NCBI RefSeq assembly: GCF_013386585.1
Contig: NZ_JACARO010000016.1
Span: forward strand, 1-38,198
Origin: Pseudomonas sp. P7548
GTDB lineage: Bacteria > Pseudomonadota > Gammaproteobacteria > Pseudomonadales > Pseudomonadaceae
Direction of reading: 5' to 3'
Length of the DNA: 38,198 nt
This document shows, one piece after another, positions 16,566 through 25,861 of this stretch. The notes below the pieces were generated by a model that saw only the letters and a program-made list of their open reading frames with translations, was not told where the DNA came from and searched no databases. Every line of letters starts with the position of its first letter. Positions within the stretch are counted from its first letter, which is position 1. The position numbers were made by a program, and so were the translations under genes.

Positions 16566-17753
16566 GTGACAGCCAAACCCCACAGCGTCCTGCCATCGCC
16601 TGTGCAGACCGCCAAATTGCTGGCCGCCGAATTCGCCCTCACCGCCGTCGAGCGCGATGAGCGCGGCGGCACGCCCAAAGCCGAGCGCGATGCCCTGCGC
16701 CAAAGCGGCCTGCTGGCCCTGAGCATCCCCACCCAATACGGCGGCCTCGGCGCACGCTGGAGTGAAACCCTGGGCATCGTGCGTGAGTTCGCCAAGGTCG
16801 ACAGCTCCATCGCCCATGTCTTCGGTTTTCATCACTTGATGCTCGCCACCGTGCGGCTGTTTGCACGCCCGGACCAATGGCAACCCTGGTTCGAACAGAC
16901 TGCCCGCAAAAACTGGTTCTGGGGCAACGCCCTCAACCCGTTGGACACGCGCACGGTGGTCAAGGACTTCGGCGGCTGGCGCGAGTTTTCCGGCAAGAAG
17001 AGTTTCTGCTCCGGCGCCAGCGATTCGGAAATGCTGATTGCCTCCGCCGTCGATGAAAATGCCGGCGGCAAACTGTTGATCGCCGCCATCCCCAGCGGGC
17101 GCAGCGGCATCACCTTGCACAATGACTGGAACAACATCGGCCAACGCCAGACCGACAGCGGCAGCGCCAGCTTCGAACGGGTGCGCGTCGAAGAGTCGGA
17201 ACTGCTGCTCGACCCGGGCCCGCTGAGCACGCCCTTTGCCTGCCTGCGCCCGTTGATTGCACAGTTGACCTTCACCCATATGTTCCTCGGCATTGCCGAA
17301 GGCGCCTTTGAAGAAGCACGGCACTACACCCTCACCGAAACCCGCTCGTGGCACAAATCCTCGGCCGATGACGTGCGCCACGACCCCTACGTGCTGCATC
17401 ACTACGGCGACTTCTGGGTCGCCCTGGAGGGTATACGCCTGCTGGTCGAAAGCGCCGCCGAGCTGCTCGATCAAGCCTGGGCCAAGGGCCCGAACCTCAG
17501 CGAAGCCGAGCGCGGCCAACTGGCCATCGCCATCGCCACCGCCAAAGTCGCCGCCACTCGCCAGGGCCTGGATTTGTGCAGCCGGCTGTTTGAAGTGACC
17601 GGCGCACGCTCCACCCACGCGTCACTGCGCCTGGACCGCCACTGGCGCAACCTGCGCACCCAGACGTTGCACGACCCGGTGGACTACAAACTCCACGAAC
17701 TCGGTGATTGGGCCTTGAACCAGTCCCTGCCGATTCCCACGTTCTACTCCTGA
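16566..17753 (+). CDS. msuC: MsuC, acyl-CoA-dehydrogenase-fold FMNH2-dependent monooxygenase (methanesulfinate)
   Basis: A 395-residue protein with an acyl-CoA dehydrogenase fold but assigned by context to the MsuC/SfnC flavin monooxygenases, which act on methanesulfinate or related sulfur compounds using FMNH2. Features are an N-terminal helical domain (LSIPTQYGGLGARWSETLGIV), a mid beta domain (DWNNIGQRQTDSGSASFERV) and a C-terminal helical domain ending in LDRHWRNLRTQTLHDPVDYK, a signature of the SfnB/DszC-like branch. The start is the GTG at 16566 with GAGGAAC just upstream. An ATG at 16500 in the same frame lies inside a REP hairpin and is rejected. It ends 11 bp before sfnR. Confidence 0.9.
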   Translation: MTAKPHSVLPSPVQTAKLLAAEFALTAVERDERGGTPKAERDALRQSGLLALSIPTQYGGLGARWSETLGIVREFAKVDSSIAHVFGFHHLMLATVRLFARPDQWQPWFEQTARKNWFWGNALNPLDTRTVVKDFGGWREFSGKKSFCSGASDSEMLIASAVDENAGGKLLIAAIPSGRSGITLHNDWNNIGQRQTDSGSASFERVRVEESELLLDPGPLSTPFACLRPLIAQLTFTHMFLGIAEGAFEEARHYTLTETRSWHKSSADDVRHDPYVLHHYGDFWVALEGIRLLVESAAELLDQAWAKGPNLSEAERGQLAIAIATAKVAATRQGLDLCSRLFEVTGARSTHASLRLDRHWRNLRTQTLHDPVDYKLHELGDWALNQSLPIPTFYS

Positions 17754-17764
17754 GAGAGGTGCCC

Positions 17765-18856
<1,092 letters not shown>

Positions 18857-18868
<12 letters not shown>

Positions 18869-19222
18869 GCGGCAGTGCAACGCGTTGTCATGGCTGCGCT
18901 CAAAACTGCGCAGCACCTGGAACGAACCGAAGGTCACGGCCGTGGCCTGGTGGGCGCGGATCAGCGTCCAGAAATCTTCCTCGCCCTGCTCAAAGCGCTG
19001 GAACGCGGCCTCGCCATCCTCGCGGGACTGCCACTGCAGGTAATTGAGCACCCGCCGCCCGTCATCACTGACCTGCACGCTCGCACTCAAAAAACCGCCA
19101 TGGCCCTCGGCCAGGCGCTCGCTCTGGGTGGACAACGCCGCCACCAGAGCCCCTTGCTGATGGGGTTCGATCTGGAATTCGATCAGCTGAGTGAAACTGC
19201 GATTCTTCTCTGATACCTGCAT
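18857..19222 (-). CDS. ABM-domain monooxygenase, SoxR-linked
   Basis: A 121-residue small protein of the antibiotic biosynthesis monooxygenase (dimeric alpha-beta barrel) family, which oxidises quinols or polyketides without a cofactor. Family stretches are FTQLIEFQIEPHQQGALVAAL at the start and RRVLNYLQWQSREDGEAAFQ in the centre. The ATG at 19222 has a GGAG ribosome-binding site eight bases upstream; longer in-frame starts would run into the SoxR promoter. It is divergent from soxR and faces a SoxR box with a 19-bp promoter spacer. A soxR-adjacent monooxygenase is part of the SoxR regulon of P. aeruginosa, where redox-cycling phenazines induce it. Confidence 0.85.
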
Positions 19223-19271
19223 GAACACTCCCCTCTCTCCGTAGGCAGAATCTTGCGATTCGATGCCACGC

Positions 19272-19302
19272 AGGGTAAAACCTCTAGTTAAGTCAAGGTC
19301 AA
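19272..19302 (-). promoter_or_regulatory. SoxR box in a MerR-type promoter for the ABM gene
   Basis: On the minus strand a -35 TTGACC (19297-19302) and a -10 TACCCT (19272-19277) are separated by 19 bp, the over-long spacer typical of MerR/SoxR-activated promoters. The overlapping dyad at 19281-19298, CCTCTAGTTAAGTCAAGG, matches the SoxR site CCTCAAGTTAACTTGAGG at 14 of 18 positions. Confidence 0.85.
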
Positions 19303-19322
19303 GCGTTGTTTCGGAGATTGTC

Positions 19323-19772
19323 ATGCTGAACAAAGAACTCACCGTCGGCCAGTTGGCGGCCCGCAGCGGCGTGGCGGTCACGGCGCTGCACTTCTACGAA
19401 ACCAAGGGGCTGATCAAAAGCAACCGCAACGCCGGCAACCAGCGGCGTTATCCACGGGACGTGCTGCGGCGGGTGGTGGTGATCAAGATCGCCCAGCGCT
19501 TGGGGATTCCACTGGCGACGATTGGCGAGGCCTTGCAGACGCTGCCGGATGGCCGCACGCCCACCGCCCAGGATTGGGAGCGTTTGTCGGCGCTGTGGCG
19601 GGAAGACCTGGATGAACGCATCAACAAGCTGATGTTGCTGCGGGACAAGCTCAATGGCTGTATTGGTTGCGGGTGCTTGTCGATGGAGGCATGCCCGTTG
19701 CGCAACCAGGATGATCAACTGGGTGAGCGTGGGCCGGGGGCTCAGCTATTGGAACCCACACCCGAAACCTGA
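19323..19772 (+). CDS. soxR: Redox-sensing activator SoxR
   Basis: A 149-residue MerR-family regulator. The N-terminal winged helix ([25 protein letters not shown]) is followed by the dimerisation helix and the [2Fe-2S] ligand motif C-x2-C-x-C-x5-C at Cys113, 116, 118 and 124, which is diagnostic for SoxR. Oxidation of the cluster, in pseudomonads chiefly by redox-cycling compounds, activates target promoters. CGGAGA precedes the ATG at 19323. It is divergent from the ABM monooxygenase gene. No soxS is present, consistent with direct SoxR control in Pseudomonas. Confidence 0.95.
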   Translation: MLNKELTVGQLAARSGVAVTALHFYETKGLIKSNRNAGNQRRYPRDVLRRVVVIKIAQRLGIPLATIGEALQTLPDGRTPTAQDWERLSALWREDLDERINKLMLLRDKLNGCIGCGCLSMEACPLRNQDDQLGERGPGAQLLEPTPET

Positions 19773-19789
19773 CCTGAAAACCCGATCCC

Positions 19790-19857
19790 TGTAGGAGCCC
19801 GGCTTGCCGGCGATGGAGATTTTGCGGACGCCATCGCAGGCAAGCCAGCTCCCACAG
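19790..19857. repeat. REPIN between soxR and metQ
   Basis: TGTAGGAGCCCGGCTTGCC at the left and an inverted GGCAAGCCAGCTCCCACA at the right flank a short centre with GCGATGG/CCATCGC. The core is the GGGAGCTGGCTTGCCTGCGAT type also seen at 37907. It lies between convergent genes and may also act as a bidirectional terminator. Confidence 0.8.
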
Positions 19858-19873
19858 TTGATCTGCACTCGGG

Positions 19874-20644
19874 TTAGAACCCCGGCGCAATCTGGCCCTT
19901 GTAGCGGGTCAGGATGAACTGACGCACTTCATCGGAGTTCAACGCCTTGGCCAGTTTCTGGATGCGCGGGTCGTTGATGTTATCCGGCCGAGCCACCAGG
20001 TACTCGACGTACAGCGACTTGCCCTTCTCCACGATCAACGCACTGTTGGTGTCGATCCCCGCTTCCAGTGCGTAGTTGGCAAACACGAACGCCAGGTCCA
20101 CCTGGCTCACCGAACGGGCCAGCAAGGCGCCTTCCAGTTCACGGATCTTCAGGTGCTTGGGGTTTTGCGCAATATCACGCTGCGTGCTCAGGGTGTTGCT
20201 CGGGTCCTTGAGCTTGATCAGGCCGGCTTCATCCAGCAGCACCAAGGCGCGGCCGGTGTTGACCGGGTCGTTGGGGATCGACACGGTGGCGCCGTCCTTC
20301 AACTCTGAGATGTTTTTGATGCGCGTCGAATAAGCGCCAAAGGGCTCGATGTGCACGCCCACCACCGGCACCAGGTCGGTGTGACGGGTCTTGTTGTAGT
20401 CATCGAGGAACGGGCGGTACTGGTAGTAGTTGGCATCGAGGTTCTTCAGGGCCAACTGCTGGTTGGGCTGTATGAAGTCGGTGAAGACCTTGATCTGCAG
20501 GTCCACGCCTTCCTTGGCCAGCACCGGTTTCACAAACTCGAGGATTTCCGCATGGGGCACGGGGGTGGCGCCCACCACCAGTGTCTCGTTGGCAAACGCA
20601 TTGAACGACAGGACAGCGGCCAAAATGGCCAAGGACTTTTTCAT
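19874..20644 (-). CDS. MetQ/NlpA-family ABC substrate-binding protein
   Basis: A 256-residue periplasmic binding protein of the MetQ/NlpA lipoprotein family. A signal peptide (MKKSLAILAAVLSFNAFA) ends in AFA before NETLVVGATPVPHAEILE, the usual family N-terminus. There is no lipobox cysteine, so it should be free in the periplasm rather than lipid-anchored like E. coli MetQ. Other family signatures are ANYYQYRPFLDDYN near residue 80 and SIPNDPVNTGRAL near 130. The start at 20644 is chosen for the signal peptide. It is the last gene of sfnB-metI-metQ. Because of that context the ligand is more likely an organosulfur compound than methionine itself, which is an inference. Confidence 0.88.
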   Translation of the reverse strand: MKKSLAILAAVLSFNAFANETLVVGATPVPHAEILEFVKPVLAKEGVDLQIKVFTDFIQPNQQLALKNLDANYYQYRPFLDDYNKTRHTDLVPVVGVHIEPFGAYSTRIKNISELKDGATVSIPNDPVNTGRALVLLDEAGLIKLKDPSNTLSTQRDIAQNPKHLKIRELEGALLARSVSQVDLAFVFANYALEAGIDTNSALIVEKGKSLYVEYLVARPDNINDPRIQKLAKALNSDEVRQFILTRYKGQIAPGF

Positions 20645-20675
20645 GAAGGCTCCGAAGGCAGTAGTTTTATAAGTG

Positions 20676-21341
20676 TCAACGGCGGCTGTAACGCGCCACC
20701 AAACGGTCACCGGTCATCTGCAGGGCCTGCACCAGCACCAGCAGAAGCACCACGGTGACCACCATCACGTCGGTCTGGAACCGTTGGTAGCCGTAGCGAA
20801 TCGCCAGGTCACCCAAGCCTCCGCCCCCGATCACCCCGGCCATGGCGGTGTAGTCCACCAGCACAATCGAGGTCACGGTCACCGCCGCCAGCAGCCCGCC
20901 CCGGGCCTCCGGCAGCAGCGTGTGGCGAATCACCTGCCAAGTACTGGCGCCCATGGACTGGGTAGCCTCCACCACACCGCGATCGACTTCACGCAGCGCG
21001 GTTTCCACCAACCGTGCAAAGAACGGTGTGCACCCCACCACCAGCGGCGGGATGGTGCCCGGCACGCCCAGGGAAGTGCCCACCAGTAAGGTGGTGAGCG
21101 GGATCAACACAATCAGCAGGATGATGAACGGCAGCGAGCGCAGCACGTTGACCACCACCGACAACACGCGGTACACCCCCAGCGCCTCATGCAACTGGCG
21201 TTTGCCGGTGAGGAACAACACCACGCCCAACGGCAGCCCCAGCAGCACGGTAAACCCCAGGGCGGCAGCGAGCATGCTCAGGGTTTCCAGGCACGCCTGG
21301 CCGATGTCGGCCCAGTAGATGTGTTTAAACAATTCGGCCAT
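20676..21341 (-). CDS. MetI-family ABC transporter permease
   Basis: A 221-residue inner-membrane permease of the methionine-type (MetI) ABC importers, with about five hydrophobic segments. The cytoplasmic coupling loop ETALREVDRGVVEATQSMGAS contains the EAA-like region that contacts the ATPase. The C-terminal GGGLGDLAIRYGYQRF is typical of MetI. It begins 3 bp after the sfnB stop and ends 31 bp before metQ. No gene for a MetN-type ATPase is present in the operon or elsewhere in the window, so the transporter must borrow an ATPase encoded elsewhere. Confidence 0.9.
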   Translation of the reverse strand: MAELFKHIYWADIGQACLETLSMLAAALGFTVLLGLPLGVVLFLTGKRQLHEALGVYRVLSVVVNVLRSLPFIILLIVLIPLTTLLVGTSLGVPGTIPPLVVGCTPFFARLVETALREVDRGVVEATQSMGASTWQVIRHTLLPEARGGLLAAVTVTSIVLVDYTAMAGVIGGGGLGDLAIRYGYQRFQTDVMVVTVVLLLVLVQALQMTGDRLVARYSRR

Positions 21342-21344
21342 GGC

Positions 21345-22568
21345 TTACGACCAATCGTGGCGCGGCGGCTTGGCGCCGTTGAGCAGCCAGTTGCCCACCA
21401 CGTGGTACTTCCAGCGCACCGGGTCATGCAGGGTGTGCACCCGGGCGTTGCGCCAATGGCGATCGAAGTTGTGCTTCTTCAAGGTCGAGCGGGTGCCGCC
21501 GAGTTCGAACAGCTTGTTGCTGGCTTCGATGGCGATTTCGGTGGTGAGCACCTTGGCCCGGGCCACCGCCAGGGAGGCATGGGCGACGTTGTCTTCGTCC
21601 GGCGCGGGGCGTGCCGCATCCAGGGCTACACCTGCGCGTTCCAGCAAGGCTTCAGCGGCTTCCAGGCGAATGTCGAGCGCACCAACCTGGATGATGGTCA
21701 ACGGGTCTTCGCTGGCTTTTTCCACACCGGCATCGATCCACGGCCGGGCGAACTGCTGCACGAACTGTACCGTGTCACGCAGCGCGGCGCGGGCAATACC
21801 GGCGTCGATGGCGGCGGTGGTCAGTTGGGCGAACGGGCCGGCCAATGTCGGCGAATCGTAGGACTTATGCGTCGGGAACAGGTTGAACGCCGGCACCCGC
21901 AACTGCTCGGCCAGCACCGTGCCGCTGGAGGTGGTGCGCTGGCCCATGCTGTCCCAGTCGTCCACCACCACCAGGCCCTCGGTGCCGCGTTTTACAAAAG
22001 CCAGTTGCGCGTTTTGCTGTTCATCCAGCGCCAGCACCGCCAGCCAATGGGCGTACAACGAGCCGGTGCAATAGCCCTTGCGCCCGTTGATCACATAGCC
22101 ATCGCCTTCGCGGCGAATCGTCGCCTGGATGTCCTGCACATGTTTGCCGCCGGTTTCCGACAGCGCATTGGCAAACCGATGGCCTTGCAGTGCCAGGCCG
22201 AAGAAATGCGCCTGCTGTTCAGGCGTGCCTTGCAGGCGGATGTCTTCCAGCAGGCAGTAATGGTTCTGCGGGATCTGCCCCAGCGACGGGTCAGCCGCCG
22301 AGATAATCGCAATCACCTGGGCCAGCACCGCGTAGGACACCTGCGCCCCACCAAACTCACGCGGCACGCTGATGCCCCACAGGCCGCTGTTGGAATACAG
22401 GTCCACCACGTCGGCGGGCACGTGGCGCGTACGGTCGCGCTCGGCGTCCTGCGCCAGCAATACCGCGGCAACGCGGTGGGCAACCGCAAGGGCGTGGGCT
22501 TCGTCGCGAATGATTTCGGCATCGGGGCTGTGAATCGGGTAATCGGCAGATACAGGCAGTACAGACAT
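21345..22568 (-). CDS. sfnB: SfnB family sulfur-acquisition oxidoreductase
   Basis: A 407-residue member of the acyl-CoA-dehydrogenase-fold flavin monooxygenases. It matches the SfnB group with EFGGAQVSYAVLAQVIAIISAADPSLGQIPQNHY near residues 75-110 (split motif), DWDSMGQRTTSSGT near 205, and the C-terminal FDRHWRNARVHTLHDPVRWK shared with MsuC of this window. The exact reaction of SfnB is not established; the group is linked to dimethyl sulfone and organosulfur use. It is the first gene of sfnB-metI-metQ. A sigma-54 promoter lies about 35 bp upstream, so its messenger would have a leader of roughly 25 nt. Regulation by SfnR is inferred. Confidence 0.9.
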   Translation of the reverse strand: MSVLPVSADYPIHSPDAEIIRDEAHALAVAHRVAAVLLAQDAERDRTRHVPADVVDLYSNSGLWGISVPREFGGAQVSYAVLAQVIAIISAADPSLGQIPQNHYCLLEDIRLQGTPEQQAHFFGLALQGHRFANALSETGGKHVQDIQATIRREGDGYVINGRKGYCTGSLYAHWLAVLALDEQQNAQLAFVKRGTEGLVVVDDWDSMGQRTTSSGTVLAEQLRVPAFNLFPTHKSYDSPTLAGPFAQLTTAAIDAGIARAALRDTVQFVQQFARPWIDAGVEKASEDPLTIIQVGALDIRLEAAEALLERAGVALDAARPAPDEDNVAHASLAVARAKVLTTEIAIEASNKLFELGGTRSTLKKHNFDRHWRNARVHTLHDPVRWKYHVVGNWLLNGAKPPRHDWS

Positions 22569-22602
22569 ACAACGCTCTCGGGCGAATGGTTTGCCTGAGC
22601 TA

Positions 22603-22620
22603 TTGCAGCTTCTGTGCCGA
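22603..22620 (-). promoter_or_regulatory. Sigma-54 promoter of sfnB-metI-metQ
   Basis: On the minus strand CGGCACAGAAGCTGCAA has GG and GC separated by exactly 10 bp (plus coordinates 22617-22618 and 22605-22606) and a good GGCAC -24 box. Transcription would start near 22593. Confidence 0.7.
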
Positions 22621-22692
22621 GCCCTGAAACCGGGGGTTTGGCTGCATAAATCGGATCCAGGAGCGCTGATGGCGCAGCAATCTGCCCGTTCA

Positions 22693-22710
22693 CTGTTGCC
22701 TGGCGAACAC
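22693..22710. promoter_or_regulatory. Candidate SfnR enhancer site for sfnB
   Basis: CTGTTGCCTGGCGAACAC shares its first eight bases and 13 of 18 positions with the perfect palindrome upstream of msuE. It lies 75-92 bp upstream of the -24 element of the sfnB promoter, close to the 86-bp spacing at msuE. Confidence 0.5.
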
Positions 22711-22793
22711 CTCGTCGGCTAGCCGCAGCCCTCGCGACACGTGGCCTATAGTGAAAAGGCCGTGACTCCATCACCACCACCCAGGAGAACGAT

Positions 22794-23252
22794 ATGAGCG
22801 TCAAACCCATTCCAGAGGGCTATCACCGCGTCACGCCTTACATGGGCATCAACAAAGCCGCCGAAGCCATCGAGTTCTACAAAAAAGCCTTCGGCGCCAT
22901 ACAAGTCATGCGTCTGGACATGCCCGACGGCAAAGTCGGCCACGCCGAACTGCGTATTGGCGACTCGGCGATCATGCTGGGCACGCCCTGCGATGAAATG
23001 GCCCTGCGCAACCCCGCCGAACACACCAGCGTCGGCCTGCATCTGTACGTGGAGGATGTGGATGCGCAATTCAAACAAGCGGTCGCAGCAGGTGCCAGCG
23101 TGGTGTCAGAGCCCAAAGACCAGTTTTATGGCGACCGCTCGGCAAGTGTGAAGGATCCTTTCGGGCATCTGTGGTTCCTGGCCACCCACAAGGAGGACCT
23201 GACCGAAGCGCAAATCCGCCAGCGTGCCATGGAGATGTTCCAGCAAAGCTGA
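22794..23252 (+). CDS. VOC-family (glyoxalase/PhnB-like) protein
   Basis: A 152-residue vicinal-oxygen-chelate fold protein of the PhnB-like glyoxalase/bleomycin-resistance group. It has paired beta-alpha-beta-beta-beta units: YHRVTPYMGINKAAEAIEFYKKAFGA at the start, HAELRIGDSAIMLG near 45-60, and a second unit ending in DRSASVKDPFGHLWFLATH near 115-135. Metal-ligand candidates are the His of HAEL and the residues around GHLWFLATH, but this branch often lacks enzyme activity. AGGAGA precedes the ATG. It is monocistronic, followed by a REPIN, and divergent from sfnB, whose sigma-54 control region it faces. No function is assigned. Confidence 0.8.
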   Translation: MSVKPIPEGYHRVTPYMGINKAAEAIEFYKKAFGAIQVMRLDMPDGKVGHAELRIGDSAIMLGTPCDEMALRNPAEHTSVGLHLYVEDVDAQFKQAVAAGASVVSEPKDQFYGDRSASVKDPFGHLWFLATHKEDLTEAQIRQRAMEMFQQS

Positions 23253-23275
23253 GATCGCATAAACACCCTCTATCA

Positions 23276-23371
23276 CCTGTGGGAGCGGGTTTGCTCGCGA
23301 ATACGGTGTATGAGCCAACCCATAAGGTGGCTGACACTCCGCTTTCGCGAGCAAGCCCGCTCCCACAGGTG
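23276..23371. repeat. REPIN between VOC and dehalogenase genes
   Basis: Two inverted copies of the GTGGGAGCGGGTTTGCTCGCGAA core flank about 45 bp of spacer. The arms can be extended outward through ATCACCTG and CAGGTGAT (23272-23374). Confidence 0.85.
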
Positions 23372-23508
23372 ATCTCATTTGTTTGAGGGATTGGGTCGCA
23401 TGACCCACAGCAGCTACACACTTCATGAACAACCCCTCCACGCTTTCCCCCTTGCCCCAAAGGCGGCGTGATTTCAGGATGCAGGCAATCATCACAAGGA
23501 GTCATTCC

Positions 23509-24384
23509 ATGTTTGCCGGATTCCAAAAAGACAGCTGCCACGTCAACGGCGTGGACATCAGCTACCGCAAAGGCGGTACAGGTCCCGGCCTGCTCCTGCT
23601 GCACGGGCACCCGCAAACCCACGTCATCTGGCACAAAGTCGCCGAACAACTGGCCGAGCACTTCACCGTGGTGGCCGCCGACCTGCGTGGGTATGGCGAC
23701 AGCAGCAAGCCGCCGGCCAACGAGCGTCACACCAACTATTCAAAACGCGAAATGGCCCGCGACGGCGTCGAGCTGATGCAAGCCTTGGGCTTCGACACGT
23801 TCTCGGTGCTGGCCCACGACCGTGGCGCCCGCGTCGCCCATCGCCTGGCCCTGGACCATCCGGCCAGCGTGCAACGCATGGTGTTGCTGGACATCGCTCC
23901 CACCCTGTCGATGTACGCCCAGACCGACGAAGCCTTTGCCCGCGCCTACTGGCACTGGTTCTTCCTGATCCGCCCGGCGCCGTTGCCGGAAGCCTTGATC
24001 GAGAGCAACCCCGAGCTGTACCTGCGCAGTGTGATGGGCAGCCGCAGTGCCGGGCTCAAGCCGTTCACCGACGAAGCCTTCGCCGAGTACCTGCGCTGCC
24101 TGAAACTGCCGGGCAGCGCCACCGGCATCTGCGAGGATTACCGGGCTGCCGCCGGCATCGACCTTGAGCACGACCAGGCAGACATCGACGCCGGCAATCA
24201 CCTGAACCTGCCATTGCTGGTGATGTGGGGCGCCGAGGGCACGGTCGGGCGCTGTTTCGAACCACTCAAGGAGTGGCAGAAAGTCGCCACCGATGTACGT
24301 GGCAAGGCCCTGCCGGCCGGCCATTACATTGCAGAAGAAGCCCCCGACCTGTTGCTGGGCGAAGTCCTGGCTTTCCTCCGATGA
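23509..24384 (+). CDS. Alpha/beta hydrolase with fluoroacetate-dehalogenase residue set
   Basis: A 291-residue alpha/beta hydrolase. All residues known to matter in Rhodopseudomonas fluoroacetate dehalogenase (FAcD RPA1163) have counterparts at nearly constant offset: nucleophile Asp104 with Arg105 and Arg108 (HDRGARV), acid Asp128, halide-pocket His149, Trp150 and Tyr211, and base His272. The FAcD numbers are 110, 111, 114, 134, 155, 156, 219 and 280. HGHPQTHVIWH near residue 34 supplies the oxyanion region. It should be cytosolic. The start at 23509 has AAGGAG nine bases upstream; the longer frame extends into non-conserved sequence. Hydrolysis of haloacetates is the predicted reaction. The neighbouring DctA-type carrier could bring in small carboxylates, which is speculative. 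Confidence 0.85.
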   Translation: MFAGFQKDSCHVNGVDISYRKGGTGPGLLLLHGHPQTHVIWHKVAEQLAEHFTVVAADLRGYGDSSKPPANERHTNYSKREMARDGVELMQALGFDTFSVLAHDRGARVAHRLALDHPASVQRMVLLDIAPTLSMYAQTDEAFARAYWHWFFLIRPAPLPEALIESNPELYLRSVMGSRSAGLKPFTDEAFAEYLRCLKLPGSATGICEDYRAAAGIDLEHDQADIDAGNHLNLPLLVMWGAEGTVGRCFEPLKEWQKVATDVRGKALPAGHYIAEEAPDLLLGEVLAFLR

Positions 24385-24409
24385 TGCTGTAACCCCGTGA
24401 CCTGATGGA

Positions 24410-24450
24410 CCCGCCTCGCAGGCTGCTGTTGGCCTGCGACGGGTTCGCTT
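24410..24450 (+). terminator. Hairpin after the dehalogenase gene
   Basis: CCCGCCTCGCAGGC and GCCTGCGACGGG form a stem with one internal bulge and an 8-nt loop, followed by a short T-rich tract, 25 bp after the stop codon. It separates the hydrolase from the dctA-type gene. Confidence 0.55.
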
Positions 24451-24478
24451 TGCCCAAAAAACGATTGAGATAATAACA

Positions 24479-25783
24479 ATGACACTCAAAAAACTGCTGG
24501 GAACCCTGTATGTGCAGGTGCTCATCGCTATCGCGCTGGGTGTGTTGATCGGCCATTTTTGGCCGCAAATCGGTATTGACCTCAAGCCCTTGGGCGACGG
24601 TTTCATCAAGCTGATCAAGATGATCATCGGCCCGATCATCTTCTGTACGGTGGTGTCCGGCATCACCAGCATGCATGACGTGAAGCAGGTGGGCCGGGTC
24701 GGCGGCAAGGCGCTGCTGTACTTCGAGGTGGTGTCGACCATCGCCCTGTTGATCGGCATCCTCGCCGCGCACCTGCTGCACCCGGGCGTGGGCTTCAACA
24801 TTGATGTGAAGACCCTCGACAGCTCGGCCATCGCCGGTTTTGTCGGCCAGGCCGAACATGGCGAAGGCATCACCGGGTTCCTGCTGCATGTGATCCCCAC
24901 CACGTTTTTCGATGCGTTCTCCAAAGGTGAAATCCTGCCGGTGCTGTTCGTCTCCGTGCTGTTCGGCGTCGGCCTGGTGATGGTCGGTGAAAAGGGTCGG
25001 CCGCTGGTGGGCGTGATCAACCAGGCCAGCGAGGTGTTCTTCCGCATCGTCGGCATCATCAGCCGCGTTGCGCCCATCGGTGCCTTTGGTGCGATTGCGT
25101 TCACCATCGGCAAGTACGGCGTGGGTTCGTTGCTGCCGCTGTTGAAGTTGGTGGGCACGTTCTACATCACGGCGTTCTTTTTCATAGCGGTGGTGCTGGG
25201 CAGCATCGCCCGCTACGCCGGCTTCAGCATTTTCAAGTTGATGGGCTACATCAAGTCGGAGCTGTTGATCGTATTGGGCACCAGTTCTTCCGAATCGGCG
25301 TTGCCACAGCTGATCCAGAAACTCGAAAGCCTGGGCGCCTCCAAAGGCGTGGTGGGCATCGTGGTTCCCACCGGCTACACCTTTAACCTGGACGGCACCA
25401 ACATCTATATGACCCTGGCGGTGCTGTTCCTGGCCCAGGCCACCAATATCCACTTGCCGCTTGAGCAGCAGTTGACGCTGCTGGCAGTGGCCATGCTGAC
25501 GTCCAAGGGCGCCGGGGCGGTGGTGGGTGCAGGGTTTGTGGCCTTGGCGGCGAGCTTGGCCGTGGTGCCGACGGTGCCGGTGGCGGCGATGGTATTGATC
25601 CTCGGTGTGGACCGCTTCATGGCCGAATGCCGCTCGCTGACCAATATCATCGGCAACGCCGTGGCCGCGCTGGTGGTCGCCGCGTGGGAAGGTGAACTGG
25701 ACCGCGAGAAAATGGCTCCCATCGCCCTCAAGCGCGGCCGCCATGCTCGGGCGGCTGCCCAGGCCAAAATCGCGGCCGAATAA
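24479..25783 (+). CDS. dctA: DctA-type C4-dicarboxylate:cation symporter
   Basis: A 434-residue inner-membrane carrier of the dicarboxylate/amino acid:cation symporter family, with about eight transmembrane segments and two re-entrant loops. Signatures are the serine-rich [12 protein letters not shown] near residue 265, the [25 protein letters not shown] motif near 300-325 (split motif), and the C-terminal [19 protein letters not shown]. Substrates of the family are succinate, fumarate, malate and, in some bacteria, orotate. Because Pseudomonas genomes carry several DctA-like genes, this may be a paralogue for a specific acid. The LysR gene follows 78 bp later on the same strand and leuCD-like genes lie next to that, suggesting one catabolic locus. 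I see no sigma-54 promoter ahead of it. Confidence 0.88.
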   Translation: MTLKKLLGTLYVQVLIAIALGVLIGHFWPQIGIDLKPLGDGFIKLIKMIIGPIIFCTVVSGITSMHDVKQVGRVGGKALLYFEVVSTIALLIGILAAHLLHPGVGFNIDVKTLDSSAIAGFVGQAEHGEGITGFLLHVIPTTFFDAFSKGEILPVLFVSVLFGVGLVMVGEKGRPLVGVINQASEVFFRIVGIISRVAPIGAFGAIAFTIGKYGVGSLLPLLKLVGTFYITAFFFIAVVLGSIARYAGFSIFKLMGYIKSELLIVLGTSSSESALPQLIQKLESLGASKGVVGIVVPTGYTFNLDGTNIYMTLAVLFLAQATNIHLPLEQQLTLLAVAMLTSKGAGAVVGAGFVALAASLAVVPTVPVAAMVLILGVDRFMAECRSLTNIIGNAVAALVVAAWEGELDREKMAPIALKRGRHARAAAQAKIAAE

Positions 25784-25861
25784 CCGAAGACCGCCCGGTG
25801 TGCCGGAAGGCGCGCCGATCCGGTGCTATTCTGGCGGCTCATGCCGCCAGCCTTGTTTCTG

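Noticed and set aside
15090..17618. 842-codon open frame antisense to msuE-msuD-msuC
   Set aside because: It mirrors three clearly homologous genes, has low-complexity Gly/Ala/Gln-rich sequence typical of GC-rich antisense frames, and shows no family signature.
24385..24478. Sigma-54 promoter upstream of the dctA-type gene
   Set aside because: dctA genes are often RpoN-dependent, but no GG-N10-GC pair with proper boxes is present in this gap.
24266..25744. 492-codon minus-strand frame across the dehalogenase and dctA genes
   Set aside because: It is His/Gln/Asp-rich, spans two genes and a terminator, and shows no protein-family features.
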